Origin: Methanothrix sp.
Lineage (GTDB): Archaea > Halobacteriota > Methanosarcinia > Methanotrichales > Methanotrichaceae
Direction of reading: 5' to 3'
Assembly (NCBI GenBank): GCA_012798025.1
Contig: JAAZNX010000149.1
Location: forward strand, 1-19,732
DNA: 19,732 bases
Under the pieces are notes generated by a model, which saw only the letters and a program-made list of their open reading frames with translations, had not been told where the DNA came from and ran no database searches. Below are positions 1-8,207 of the stretch, in pieces (the first letter of the stretch is position 1; every line of letters begins with the position of its first letter). Position numbers and translations under genes: made by a program.

Positions 1-48
1 AAGTGCCGTGCTGATCGAAAGGTTTTTTATTCTTAAATTCGTTCCACC

Positions 49-354
49 ATGAGAATGAGCGAGGGAATTAGCGAGACAGAGAATAAGAGCTCTCTGAAGA
101 AGAACAAGCTCGATTTAAAGAGCAAGCTGGATATCAAAGAAAAGCTCGATCTTGATGAAATGGTTGGAGACATCGGCGTCTCCATGCCATCCACGGACGT
201 TCACGAATACATCCGGGTCCTGAAGCTGGCCAGAAAGCCAAGCCGCGAGGAGTTCAACATGATCGCCAAGGTCTCTCTGGCAGGCATCGGAATCATAGGC
301 ACCATTGGCTTTGTGATATACGCGCTGCTGACGGAACTTCCAAAAGCTCTTTGA
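49..354 (+). CDS. secE: Preprotein translocase subunit SecE (Sec61 gamma)
   Basis: This is the small essential subunit of the SecYEG/Sec61 protein-conducting channel in the cytoplasmic membrane. The C-terminal half (residues about 50-97) is classic archaeal SecE: an amphipathic stretch with EYIRVLKLARKPSREEF, then one transmembrane helix (about residues 72-94) ending near TELPKAL. Archaeal homologues are usually about 60-75 residues. Here an N-terminal extension of about 45 residues is charged and contains three KLD units (residues 20-35). No clear Shine-Dalgarno precedes the ATG at 49. A T-rich stretch at 24-31 could be a TATA box for a leaderless transcript, which would fit the second ATG (55) equally well. 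In many archaea secE precedes spt5/nusG and ribosomal protein genes, but here the next gene is convergent and only 7 bp away. The 48 bp upstream do not show the upstream gene. Confidence 0.9.
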   Translation: MRMSEGISETENKSSLKKNKLDLKSKLDIKEKLDLDEMVGDIGVSMPSTDVHEYIRVLKLARKPSREEFNMIAKVSLAGIGIIGTIGFVIYALLTELPKAL

Positions 355-373
355 ATCCATTTTATTTTTTTAT
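355..373 (+). terminator. T-rich terminator after secE
   Basis: A thymidine-rich run (ttttattttttta) directly follows the secE stop codon and overlaps the stop of the convergent gene. Archaeal RNA polymerase terminates at U-rich tracts without needing a hairpin, so this is a plausible secE 3' end. No hairpin is apparent. Confidence 0.45.
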
Positions 374-1726
374 CGGACACCTCTGGGATCTCCAGCCGGC
401 TATGCCACCTAGGACGACGGCAATATTCCTCCAGCCGTGGCGCTCCAGATAGCTCGCAGCAATCATGGAGCGCATGCCACTGCCGCAGAAGATATAGATC
501 TTACTGTCCTTTGGAACTTCATCTTTTTGCTCTGGAATCTGGGTGACGTGAATATGCTGTGCTCCTGTGATCCTCCCACCGCTCTCAAGCTCCCTCTCGC
601 TCCTGACGTCCAGAATCCATAATGCCTCATCTCTGTCCAGCAGACTGCAAAGGTCCTGCACTGTTAATGTCTGAATTGCGTTGGACATCCTTCCAGACAT
701 ATGCCAGCCGAGCATGCCTCCTGCCAGGTATCCGGCGACGTTGTCGAAGCCCAACCTCATGAGAATGCGGAACGGCTCGCAAGGATCATTGGTCTCGTTG
801 ACCAGAAGAATGGGCTCGTCGTAGGTTAGGAACCATCCTGCGAAGCTTGCAAGGCCATTCAACCAGATAAATTGGGATCCAGGAATATGTGCTGCTCCAA
901 ACCCCAGCTCCATGCGGGTGTCCAGGATCTGGGCCTCTTTGGAAAGACGTTCGAAATCATTTGGAGCCAGCGGCCTTGGTCTGGGAAGAGCACCCAGAAC
1001 CGGCTCACAGTGCAAATTTACCTTCTCCATCATACTGAAGTAGGGAGGCCTCTCAGGTTTGCTCTTGAGCAGGTCAGCTGAGAACTCCTCCTGGCTCCTA
1101 TGCTTGAGGCGAGGGTTATGTATTTTCTCCAGGCCGATGGTTGTCCAGAGACGCTCGGCTATAGACTCGCCGCAGACGGAGCCGGACCCATGTGCTGGAC
1201 ATACCAGAACCCCATCGCCCAGGGGCAAGAGCTTCTTGAAGATGCTGTCGTAAAGCAAACCCGCCATCTCGGGGGCTTTTTCCCTGCCCAGGAGGTCGAT
1301 GCGTCCCACATCACCGGCAAAGAGCGAATCTCCGGTAAATACCACCCAGGCAATGCCTGCAGGGTCTCTGAGCAGATAGCTCATGCTTCCGGGAGTGTGG
1401 CCAGGAGTGGGAATTGCCTCTATCACGAGACGCCCTACATCCCACCTCTGGCCAGGTTGCACTGCTTCTCCATACCTGTAATCCAAATGGCTGTCTGCAT
1501 GCCAGGCTTTTGCGCCCGTACGTCGTGCCAGCTCCATCGAGCCAACGAAGTAATCCTCATTGCGATGGGTCTCAAGGATGTGGACAATCCTCATGCCCTC
1601 GGACGACGCCTTTTTAATGTAGACCTCGCAATCCCTTTTGGGGTCGATGACCACAGCCTCATTTCTGTCGCCTACCAGGTAGGAATAATGAGCCAGACCA
1701 CTGGATACAATTCTTTCAAAGAGCAT
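362..1726 (-). CDS. Metallo-beta-lactamase fold / rhodanese fusion protein (454 aa)
   Basis: Probable sulfur-handling cytoplasmic hydrolase related to the persulfide dioxygenase (ETHE1)-rhodanese fusion family. Residues 1-200 form the MBL domain, with PTPGHTPGS (H110), TGDSLFAGD (D133) and CPAHGSG (H179). The first metal motif, normally THxHxDH, reads THRNEDY (residues 53-59), so two of the usual ligands are replaced; I recall close relatives with HRNED, so this is probably a subfamily trait rather than decay. Residues about 255-345 are a degenerate rhodanese domain with DTRxELGFGAAHIPGS but no catalytic-loop cysteine (PCEPFR in its place). Residues about 353-450 are a second rhodanese domain with catalytic C414 in CGSGMRS. 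The gene starts 10 bp after the stop of the upstream secreted-protein gene, so the two may be cotranscribed. No Shine-Dalgarno is visible. The natural substrate cannot be told from sequence. Confidence 0.85.
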   Translation of the reverse strand: MLFERIVSSGLAHYSYLVGDRNEAVVIDPKRDCEVYIKKASSEGMRIVHILETHRNEDYFVGSMELARRTGAKAWHADSHLDYRYGEAVQPGQRWDVGRLVIEAIPTPGHTPGSMSYLLRDPAGIAWVVFTGDSLFAGDVGRIDLLGREKAPEMAGLLYDSIFKKLLPLGDGVLVCPAHGSGSVCGESIAERLWTTIGLEKIHNPRLKHRSQEEFSADLLKSKPERPPYFSMMEKVNLHCEPVLGALPRPRPLAPNDFERLSKEAQILDTRMELGFGAAHIPGSQFIWLNGLASFAGWFLTYDEPILLVNETNDPCEPFRILMRLGFDNVAGYLAGGMLGWHMSGRMSNAIQTLTVQDLCSLLDRDEALWILDVRSERELESGGRITGAQHIHVTQIPEQKDEVPKDSKIYIFCGSGMRSMIAASYLERHGWRNIAVVLGGIAGWRSQRCPIKK

Positions 1727-1736
1727 AATTATCTAT

Positions 1737-2426
1737 TTAACTCATATGGTTTTTGTAGTTAAAGATATTATCGGCACTGACTTGAGGCAAACGATACAGC
1801 CCATTGAGACCAAAATAGCCTCCAGTGCAGCAGTCGAAAATTTTCGCATCGAGGGTGTAAGGCGATGAGAGTGTCATGTTTTTGTAAATATGGTATGTCC
1901 CAACATACTCCTCATCGATCTCCAGAGAGGGGTTGTTCCATGAATGCACTCCAATTTGAACTCTTCCATCGGTAACATTCTCATTGATCCGCATATGGGT
2001 CTTGGCTGTGCCAGATATTGTAGAGTATCCCGGGCCATAACGGATGATGCTGCTCTCTGATGTCGAAAACTCGGTTTCCCCATCGACCTCGCGGGCGAAG
2101 TCTATATCGCGGCGCATAGACGTTGACGAATACGAATCTGCAACCTGAGTATTCCTGCCAATTCCCAAGTTGTAATATATGGGATGGTCTGAATAGTAAC
2201 CTTTTCCCACCAAGAGGCTTACGGGTGCTCTGGAGATGTTGTTTTGACTTTTGAAGATAATTGTTGAGTTGTCGTAAGACGAATTATACGCAACGGGTGC
2301 AGTATGGCTTATTGAATCCTCTCCTGTAGCGGCATTTGCATGGCTGGCCACACAGGTCGCAATCCACAAGCCAATTAAAATCAATCGCAAAAGCCCAAGG
2401 CCGAACCATCTCTTCGATTGATGCAT
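1737..2426 (-). CDS. Secreted orphan protein, N-glycosylation-rich (229 aa)
   Basis: Function not recognised. Residues 1-32 are a clear Sec signal peptide: basic start (HQSKRW), hydrophobic core (LGLLRLILIGLWIATCV), and a likely ANA cleavage site before ATGED. The mature part is polar and Ser/Thr/Tyr/Asn-rich, predicted beta-rich, with sequons NSS, NST, NIS, NVT and NMT, as expected for an archaeal surface or secreted protein. A CCTGG motif (paired cysteines) lies near the C-terminus, followed by YFGLNGLYRLP. The gene has its own strong promoter with an ATG about 5 nt from the predicted transcription start. It sits 10 bp upstream of the MBL-rhodanese gene. It could be a Methanothrix-lineage envelope protein; no enzymatic motif is visible. 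Confidence 0.8.
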   Translation of the reverse strand: MHQSKRWFGLGLLRLILIGLWIATCVASHANAATGEDSISHTAPVAYNSSYDNSTIIFKSQNNISRAPVSLLVGKGYYSDHPIYYNLGIGRNTQVADSYSSTSMRRDIDFAREVDGETEFSTSESSIIRYGPGYSTISGTAKTHMRINENVTDGRVQIGVHSWNNPSLEIDEEYVGTYHIYKNMTLSSPYTLDAKIFDCCTGGYFGLNGLYRLPQVSADNIFNYKNHMS

Positions 2427-2449
2427 GACAGCATTACATCATTGCGGCC

Positions 2450-2463
2450 AGCCATATATTTCA
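2450..2463 (-). promoter_or_regulatory. TATA-box promoter for the secreted protein gene at 2426
   Basis: On the minus strand the sequence reads TTGAAATATATGGC: a purine-rich BRE-like GAAA joined to a TATA element. The centre lies about 30 bp upstream of the ATG at 2426, predicting a transcript with a leader of only a few bases. No Shine-Dalgarno is present, consistent with leaderless translation. Confidence 0.55.
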
Positions 2464-2536
2464 ATCGGTCGAGGAGAAGGGGCACGTTTCTGGGGATTGA
2501 GACAGCATCGTTTGCATGAGGTGGGCGAAAATCTTT

Positions 2537-4105
2537 TCACTTCTTCCAAAACTCCGGCACAAACAGAACCAGGGCCGTCATAACCTCCAGCCTGCCGATC
2601 CACATGCAGAAAAATAGCAGCATCTTTCCTGCCGGATGGATGTTTGCATAGCTGTACATTGGACCTACCATGCCAAAGCCAGGGCCCACATTGCCAAGGG
2701 TGGTGGCTACTGCTGAGATGATTGTCTCGAAATTCATGCGAGGATCGTCAAAAGAAATGACCGCCAAAAGCAGAGAAGCTACAGCGAAGATGATCAAATA
2801 AGAGGCGACGAAGATGTTGCTCTGTCGAAGGATCTCATCTCTTAATGGAAATGCCCCAAGCCTTACAGGGATGACAGCTTTGGGGTGCAGCGCATGGAAT
2901 AACTCTCGATATCCGCTTTTCAATACCAGCAATATCCTAACCACCTTTATAGCTCCGCCAGTGGAGCCGGCACATGCGCCTATGATCATGAGCAGCAGCA
3001 GCGTGAACTTGGACGCAGCTGTCCACTGGTCGAAATTCGCTGTGGCAAAGCCTGTGGTGGTCATTATGGAAATTACCTGAAAGCCCGCCAACTGGATCTT
3101 ATGGAATATATCTCCCCCCAATCCACCCCAAAGGACTATGATCAATGTCGCTGCCACTACAATCAGTGCATAGAATCTGAACTCTGGGTCCCTAAACAAA
3201 GCATTTCGGTCTGATGTGAGCATCTTGTAGTGCAGGGCGAAGTTGGCCCCGGCCAGAAACATAAAAAGAGCGATGATTGAGTCGATGATCCAACTATTGT
3301 AGGCCATGATGCTCGTGCCCTGTGGCGAGAAACCGCCAGTAGCCATGGAGGCAAATGTATTGCAGAACGAATCGAACAAGGGCATCCCGGCCAGGAAAAG
3401 GAGCACTATTTCGGCCACGGTCAGTAGTATGTACACCGCCCAAAGCACCCTGGCGGTCTGCCTAATTCGAGGCGTCAAAGACTCCTTGTCAGGTCCTGGT
3501 ACCTCTGCACGGTAGAGCTGACGACCGACTACTCCCAGCCGGGGAAGGATGGCGACGAATAGAAGAATTATCCCCATTCCGCCCAGCCACTGGGCAAAGG
3601 ATCTCCAGAAGAGCAAACCCATGTAGGTCTGATCAGCACTGTAGCGTGGCCTAAATAAAGTAGCGTTCCCCGAAACACTCCATAAGCCCATCTCCAGATG
3701 ATGAGCTATACTGCTCTGAGCCAGAGTAGAGTTTATTATCCAGTAGCCATGGGCATTGTACTCTGTTAATATGGAAGAGCCTGTGGTGGTGAAGGCTGAC
3801 ATGGACTCGAACAGGGCGTCTATCATGCTCGTGCCCAGGAAGAAATAAGGCAGTGCGCCAAAGAAGGCTGCCCCGAGCCACCCCAAAGCCACGAGCGCAA
3901 AACCCTCTTTTAATCCAGGCTCCTCATCAGAGGAGAGACGTCCAAGGATTATGCCCGTGACAAGGGTCAGCAGAGATGTCAGGGCAAAGGAGATCACCCC
4001 GCCAGTCTCGCCAAAATAGGCAGCAACGGCTCCCGGAACAAGAAGCAAAACTGCAAGAAGCTTCAAAAGAGATGCAAATTGGCGCAGAAATATGCGGATC
4101 TTCAT
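2537..4105 (-). CDS. trkH: TrkH-family potassium uptake membrane protein (522 aa)
   Basis: This is the ion-conducting subunit of a Trk/Ktr-type K+ uptake system in the cytoplasmic membrane. It has the four-fold pore architecture, with selectivity-filter loops at about residues 104-112 (AFTTTGSSI), 253-261 (SMATGGFSP), 347-355 (IMTTTGFAT) and 468-476 (TTLGNVGPG). It also has the family signature FWRSFAQWLGGMGIILL (166-182) and AGSTGGAIKVVR (379-390). It is about 40 residues longer than typical TrkH (about 480). The excess is one insertion, roughly residues 115-160, between the first pore loop and the next helix, carrying sequons NST and NAT. The start MKIRIFLRQ places the first hydrophobic helix at residues 11-30. 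trkA lies upstream on the same strand with a 101-bp gap, so this is an operon, possibly with an extra promoter in the gap. Confidence 0.95.
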   Translation of the reverse strand: MKIRIFLRQFASLLKLLAVLLLVPGAVAAYFGETGGVISFALTSLLTLVTGIILGRLSSDEEPGLKEGFALVALGWLGAAFFGALPYFFLGTSMIDALFESMSAFTTTGSSILTEYNAHGYWIINSTLAQSSIAHHLEMGLWSVSGNATLFRPRYSADQTYMGLLFWRSFAQWLGGMGIILLFVAILPRLGVVGRQLYRAEVPGPDKESLTPRIRQTARVLWAVYILLTVAEIVLLFLAGMPLFDSFCNTFASMATGGFSPQGTSIMAYNSWIIDSIIALFMFLAGANFALHYKMLTSDRNALFRDPEFRFYALIVVAATLIIVLWGGLGGDIFHKIQLAGFQVISIMTTTGFATANFDQWTAASKFTLLLLMIIGACAGSTGGAIKVVRILLVLKSGYRELFHALHPKAVIPVRLGAFPLRDEILRQSNIFVASYLIIFAVASLLLAVISFDDPRMNFETIISAVATTLGNVGPGFGMVGPMYSYANIHPAGKMLLFFCMWIGRLEVMTALVLFVPEFWKK

Positions 4106-4165
4106 GTTGATGGCTGCCTCTCCGAAGAAGTAAAAGCCTTCTCCAGAACACCGTAGGATGTCTTA

Positions 4166-4179
4166 TTGTTATAAAAATG
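4166..4179 (-). promoter_or_regulatory. Possible TATA box between trkA and trkH
   Basis: On the minus strand the gap between trkA and trkH contains CATTTTTATAACAATAAG, a TATA-like element about 68 bp upstream of the trkH ATG. It would give a leader of about 40 nt. It could allow trkH expression independent of trkA. The call is weak because A/T runs are common in these intergenic regions. Confidence 0.3.
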
Positions 4180-4206
4180 ATATGCTCATTTGGGACCTTT
4201 CGCTCA

Positions 4207-5520
4207 TCAGGAAGCGAAGAGCTTCTTCACCTTCGAGACCACATTTGGCATGGACATTACAAAGACGCGATCGCCTTCTTTGACCTTAAAACTGGCATCG
4301 GGCACCATTGGGTTTCCGTCTCTTATGACCAGGCCCACCATTGAATCCTTAGGAAGCTCTTTGGATATGCTCTTTCCTATGATCTTGTTTTTAGCTTTGG
4401 CGATGAAGTCCACAAGTTCTATTCTCTCGTCACTGAGTGTTATCACCTCTTCTCCTCCAATCACCCTCTGAAGTACAGCATCTGCGGTCACTTGCCCCGG
4501 ACTTACGGCTCTGTCGATGCCCACCATCTCAAAGAGCTTGATGTAAACGCTTCTGTTGGCTCGGGATAGAATCTTCCTGGCACCAAGCTGCTTTACCAAT
4601 AATGAGCACAGAAGGTTCTTCTCATCCAGGCCGGTTACTGCGAAGACCACATCCATCCCTCCTGCTCCCTCCTCTCTGAGGAGCGCCAGGTCTGTGCCAT
4701 CGCCATTGAGGATCATGGTGTCGGAAAGCATCTCTGCAATCTCGGCGCAGCGTTCAGCATCCAGCTCGATCAGCTTGATATCAATGCCCATCTTCTCCAG
4801 CCTGCTTGCAAGATAGAAACCCACCATCCCGCCGCCGACGATCATGACTTTCTGGGAGTTTTGAGCCTCATGCAGCATGATCCTCAGATCAGGCAAAGCC
4901 CTGGAATCGCATAGCAGCATTAGATGATCTCCGAGCTGTATCTGTTCGTCTTCTTTTGGAATGGAGATCTCTCCCGCACGGTTTAAGGCAACGATCTTAC
5001 AATTTTCAGGAAGGTTCGCGTTCTGGATGGGACCGTGGATGTCCATCTCAGGCGTCACCTTGAACTCTATGAGCTCAACTTTACCCGCTGCCAGCTCCTT
5101 GTTCATGAGCATTGACGAGAAGTAGAGCGCTCTTGCCATCTCTTCGGCCATGGCCAGTTCAGGGCAGATCATGTAGCTTATGCCTATCTCTCTGCGGTCC
5201 TGTACAGGCTGATCGATATATTCGGGATTGCTGACACGGGCGATGGTCTGCGACACGCCAAGGTGGCTGGCAATGATGCAGGTGATTACGTTCACTTCGT
5301 CGTTGCCTGTGACCGCAACTACGATGTCCGCCTTCTTGACTCCTGCCTCAATAAGCAGACGCGCATTGGCGGCATTTCCCATCAGGACCTTCACGTCCAT
5401 CTCCTGTAGTCTGGAACAGGCAGCAGGATCCCTGTCTATGACTGTTACATCATGGTCTGCATAAAGTTCGCTCGCCACGAGAAATCCTACCTCGCCAGCT
5501 CCTGTGATCAAGATCCGCAT
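4207..5520 (-). CDS. trkA: Trk system potassium uptake regulatory protein TrkA (437 aa, duplicated RCK)
   Basis: This is the cytoplasmic NAD(H)-binding gating subunit that assembles on TrkH. It has two tandem RCK units. The first has a Rossmann nucleotide motif GAGEVG (residues 7-12) with an acidic strand end DRDPAA (about 29-34), and an RCK_C domain at about 140-220. The second has GGGMVG (about 229-234) with ELDAERC, and an RCK_C domain at about 355-437. The length matches double-RCK TrkA of archaea and bacteria. The start is well supported by a Shine-Dalgarno GGAGGAT at 5526-5532, five bases before the ATG. It is the first gene of the trkA-trkH pair and is divergent from the secreted-protein gene at 5622. 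Confidence 0.96.
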   Translation of the reverse strand: MRILITGAGEVGFLVASELYADHDVTVIDRDPAACSRLQEMDVKVLMGNAANARLLIEAGVKKADIVVAVTGNDEVNVITCIIASHLGVSQTIARVSNPEYIDQPVQDRREIGISYMICPELAMAEEMARALYFSSMLMNKELAAGKVELIEFKVTPEMDIHGPIQNANLPENCKIVALNRAGEISIPKEDEQIQLGDHLMLLCDSRALPDLRIMLHEAQNSQKVMIVGGGMVGFYLASRLEKMGIDIKLIELDAERCAEIAEMLSDTMILNGDGTDLALLREEGAGGMDVVFAVTGLDEKNLLCSLLVKQLGARKILSRANRSVYIKLFEMVGIDRAVSPGQVTADAVLQRVIGGEEVITLSDERIELVDFIAKAKNKIIGKSISKELPKDSMVGLVIRDGNPMVPDASFKVKEGDRVFVMSMPNVVSKVKKLFAS

Positions 5521-5621
5521 GTTATATCCTCCAATAGTCCTTGGGATAAATAATAGGAATATGGGCAGAGGATTACATTATTAACCTCTTCGACCTATTT
5601 TCAGACTGAGGGTTAGCAAAT

Positions 5622-6203
5622 ATGGCGCTAGTAAAAATATCAACCACAACGTTATTGTTTGCCTGTCTGGTCATTTTGGCGTCTTCGCAAGGGTATATGG
5701 GCACAGTGAGCACTGGAACTGGAATTTTGTCTCCGCTGACCGTTGGTTCAGGCGTATCCGCTCCTGTTGTCATGGGAGCGATATCTTCACAGGTTAACTT
5801 AACCGGAAGCTGGTCATTGGATCTGAAAGGCAAAAATATAAAGCACCTTGATCTGCAAATATTACAGGAAAGCGACATGATCGTAGGATCTGGCACAATG
5901 ACCTCAAACGGCGCCAGCCATAAGGTAGCAGTAGCAGGGTCTGCGGCAGGTGACAGGCCGACTATATTCGTCGCGCCATTCAATCAAACGGAGGCCTTCA
6001 GGTTGAAGCTGTCTGCTTCAAGGACAGCTCTTGCTGGAGAGTATGACTTGCTTTCGGCAGGCGGCGTGCGCGAATCAGGGACAATAACCGGAAGTGTTGC
6101 ACTTGCGACGAAGCAGGGATCGCCCACAGTGCTTGGCACAGGGACCAACCCAAGCGCGACCTCTGGCGCATTCGTGGGAGCAGCTGCTCAAAATCAGGGC
6201 TAG
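5622..6203 (+). CDS. Secreted hypothetical protein (193 aa)
   Basis: Function not recognised. Residues 1-22 form a signal peptide (MALVKIS, then hydrophobic TTLLFACLVILASS), with cleavage likely around SQG. The mature chain starts with a Gly/Ser/Thr-rich low-complexity stretch (about 25-55). A compact beta-strand-rich segment follows (about 58-160) with alternating patterns such as NLTGSWSLDLKGK, MIVGSGTMTS, FRLKLSASRTALAGEYDL and ESGTITGSV. The tail is Ala/Gly/Ser/Thr-rich. Sequons NLT and NQT suggest glycosylation. The pattern resembles a small beta-barrel or lipocalin-like fold, but that is only an impression. GAGGGTTAG at about 5610-5618 may act as a ribosome binding site. The gene is flanked by divergent trkA and convergent srp54. 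Confidence 0.78.
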   Translation: MALVKISTTTLLFACLVILASSQGYMGTVSTGTGILSPLTVGSGVSAPVVMGAISSQVNLTGSWSLDLKGKNIKHLDLQILQESDMIVGSGTMTSNGASHKVAVAGSAAGDRPTIFVAPFNQTEAFRLKLSASRTALAGEYDLLSAGGVRESGTITGSVALATKQGSPTVLGTGTNPSATSGAFVGAAAQNQG

Positions 6204-6275
6204 CCAACAGGCACAGGATAAGCAGATCGCGGATGCTGGTGAGCCTCATAGTCCATGGCAAGAGGAAGTCGCCTG

Positions 6276-7613
6276 TCAGATCTTCATTCCAGGGCTGAAC
6301 TTCTTCATAAGGCGTTTCATATTCATCTTTCCCATTCCGCCCCTCATGCCTTTGATGGCCTTCTGCATGGCCTGGTGGGATTTGAGAAGCTCACGAACAA
6401 GTTCAGGAGGCGCCCCGCTCCCGCGGGATATGCGTTTGATGCGCGAGGCGGTTATGATCTTGGGGTCCTCCAGTTCGGCCTCTGTCATGGAGTCCATGAC
6501 AACGCGATACTTGTCAAGCCTGTCCTTTGTCATCTGATACTCTTTGTCGGACAGCTCGAATCCCAGACCGCCCATGGGCAGCATCTGCATGATCTGCTTC
6601 AAAGGCCCGAGCTTGTTCATAGCCTCCATCTGATGATACATATCCTTGAGCGTGAACTTGCCACGCATCAGGGATTCAACGTCTACCTCCTGGTCGGTCT
6701 GAACCTCCTGCACCTTCTCTATGAGGGTCTTTATGTCGCCCATGCCAAGCAAGCGGGAGATGAAGCGATCAGCCTCGAACTTCTCAAGGTCTGCAGGTGT
6801 CTCTCCAACGCCGATGAAAGCCACAGAGGTTTTGGTCTCAGCCACTGCTGACAGGGCCCCTCCTCCCTTGGCTGTGCCGTCCAGCTTTGTGATGATGACG
6901 CCTGTAATTTGAACGGCCTCGTTGAAGGCGCGCGCTTGCTCCGAGGCCTGCTGGCCGATTGCAGCATCCATCACCAGGAGCTTTTGCTCGGCATTCACTA
7001 CTGCGTGAATATCCTTCATCTCTTGGATCAGGTCTGCCTCTAGAGCATGTCTGCCTGCGGTATCGACGATCCTGACTTCATATTTTTTTGTAGCTTCAAG
7101 GCCGTTCCTGGCAACGGCAGGTGCGTCGGGATTGCCTTTTTCGCCGTAAAAGAAGATCCCCTGCTTCTCGCAAAGGGCTTTGAGCTGATCGTAGGCCCCG
7201 GCACGGAAGGTATCCGAACAGATTACTGCGGTGCGAAGGCCTTTTCTTTGGAAGTACGTTGCCAGCTTTGCTGCAGTGGTGGTCTTTCCTGAGCCCTGCA
7301 GGCCTACTAGCATAATATTTTGCTTTTTCAAGGGAATGTCTGCACCGCGACCTACCAGATTTATCAACTCCTGGTAGACGATGTTGATGACGTGCTCGCG
7401 CGGATTCATTCCCGCCACAGGCTTCTCATTTAGCGCTCGCTCCTTGATAGTATTGGAGAGCTGCATCACCAGCTTCACATTCACATCAGCCTGCAGAAGA
7501 GCACGCTGAATCTCCCGAACGGCTTCATCAACCAGAGCCTTATCTATCTTATTCGCCGACGCTATCTTCTTCAGAGCATTGCGCAGCGATCCGCCTAAGT
7601 TATCAAGAACCAT
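6276..7613 (-). CDS. srp54: Signal recognition particle 54 kDa protein (SRP54/Ffh GTPase)
   Basis: This GTPase binds SRP RNA and hydrophobic signal sequences at the ribosome and hands them to FtsY for cotranslational membrane targeting. The N domain is residues 1-90. The G domain has G1 GLQGSGKTT (104-112), G2 [11 protein letters not shown] (134-144), G3 DTAGR (184-188) and G4 [10 protein letters not shown] (242-251). The methionine-rich M domain runs from about 310 to 445, with the RNA-binding segment [10 protein letters not shown] (391-400) and Met-rich stretches ([16 protein letters not shown]). Length (445 aa) is normal for archaeal SRP54. The start [14 protein letters not shown] is the family start. 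It appears monocistronic, preceded by its own TATA box. Confidence 0.97.
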   Translation of the reverse strand: MVLDNLGGSLRNALKKIASANKIDKALVDEAVREIQRALLQADVNVKLVMQLSNTIKERALNEKPVAGMNPREHVINIVYQELINLVGRGADIPLKKQNIMLVGLQGSGKTTTAAKLATYFQRKGLRTAVICSDTFRAGAYDQLKALCEKQGIFFYGEKGNPDAPAVARNGLEATKKYEVRIVDTAGRHALEADLIQEMKDIHAVVNAEQKLLVMDAAIGQQASEQARAFNEAVQITGVIITKLDGTAKGGGALSAVAETKTSVAFIGVGETPADLEKFEADRFISRLLGMGDIKTLIEKVQEVQTDQEVDVESLMRGKFTLKDMYHQMEAMNKLGPLKQIMQMLPMGGLGFELSDKEYQMTKDRLDKYRVVMDSMTEAELEDPKIITASRIKRISRGSGAPPELVRELLKSHQAMQKAIKGMRGGMGKMNMKRLMKKFSPGMKI

Positions 7614-7643
7614 AGTGCTTCACGCCCAAAGGGGTCTGCAAAC

Positions 7644-7654
7644 CATATAAAAAT
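7644..7654 (-). promoter_or_regulatory. TATA-box promoter of srp54
   Basis: The minus strand reads ATTTTTATATGG, centred about 36 bp upstream of the srp54 ATG. This predicts transcription starting about 10 nt before the coding region. Confidence 0.5.
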
Positions 7655-7723
7655 ATTCCTTGATGCAAATCCATGAAGAGCACCATTGCAAGGTTTGCGA
7701 GTTGCGTGGTGAATAACCATAAG

Positions 7724-7733
7724 GTTTATAATT
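7724..7733 (+). promoter_or_regulatory. TATA-box promoter for the secreted protein at 7809
   Basis: The element GTTTATAATT on the plus strand lies about 80 bp upstream of the ATG at 7809. It would produce a leader of roughly 50 nt. A Shine-Dalgarno-like GGGAG at about 7797-7801 fits a leadered transcript. Confidence 0.45.
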
Positions 7734-7808
7734 GCTGTGGTTCATATCGTCATTTGCCGTTGAAGAACTGGAAAATACTGACTGATATGATGGTCTGGGA
7801 GAAGTTAC

Positions 7809-8174
7809 ATGAAAAAAGAGTTTAGTTTCCTGGTGGGAGCCATCTTGATTGCTCTGGTCGCACAGGCAGCTGCAGAATCGCCGTCCGACGTAGTTAATTT
7901 GAATCGTAAAGCAGCATACCAACCGCCAAACACGTCTATAATAAACCCAATGGACCCAGGATATGTTTGGGGAAATCCACTTGCAATTGGGCTCTCCGGC
8001 ATAAATCCCCTCGTTTTCGAGAGCGCTGTATTCAAAAAGGACCCTGGAGGCTTGACATTGGGTAGTTTGTACACCACTAGCATAGACAACTTCTTGAAGG
8101 CTGACCCTGAGGCTGGGGCAAGCAACGTTACCAAGAAAACAGCAAAGATTGGCCTTGTTAACTGGCCTAAATAG
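7809..8174 (+). CDS. Small secreted hypothetical protein (121 aa)
   Basis: Function not recognised. Residues 1-22 are a textbook signal peptide (MKKEFS, hydrophobic FLVGAILIALVAQ, cleavage AAA before ESPSD). The mature about 99 residues are rich in Pro, Asn and Gly, with PPNTSIINPMDPGYVWGNP, and carry two sequons (NTS, NVT). There is no cysteine in the mature part and no catalytic motif. It has its own TATA box and a GGGAG ribosome-binding sequence, and ends facing the TPR-like gene. It is probably exported or surface-associated and lineage-restricted. Confidence 0.72.
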   Translation: MKKEFSFLVGAILIALVAQAAAESPSDVVNLNRKAAYQPPNTSIINPMDPGYVWGNPLAIGLSGINPLVFESAVFKKDPGGLTLGSLYTTSIDNFLKADPEAGASNVTKKTAKIGLVNWPK

Positions 8175-8205
8175 CCCACTGCGGCTAAAAGCACTCTATT
8201 TTTTG
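8172..8205 (+). terminator. T-run terminator after the gene at 7809
   Basis: After the stop codon a short inverted repeat (AGCC ... GGCT) is followed by CTCTATTTTTTG, a six-T run at 8199-8204. This fits archaeal U-tract termination in the short convergent gap before the TPR-like gene. Confidence 0.4.
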
Positions 8206-8207
8206 CC

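Noticed and set aside
1..48. End of an upstream gene such as ftsZ
   Set aside because: None of the three short plus-strand readings resembles a known C-terminus, so no partial gene is called.
1100..1762. 220-codon plus-strand open frame antisense to the MBL-rhodanese gene
   Set aside because: It lies opposite a gene with clear domain motifs. Its translation is Cys/His-rich without any recognisable domain, and no ribosome binding site supports it.
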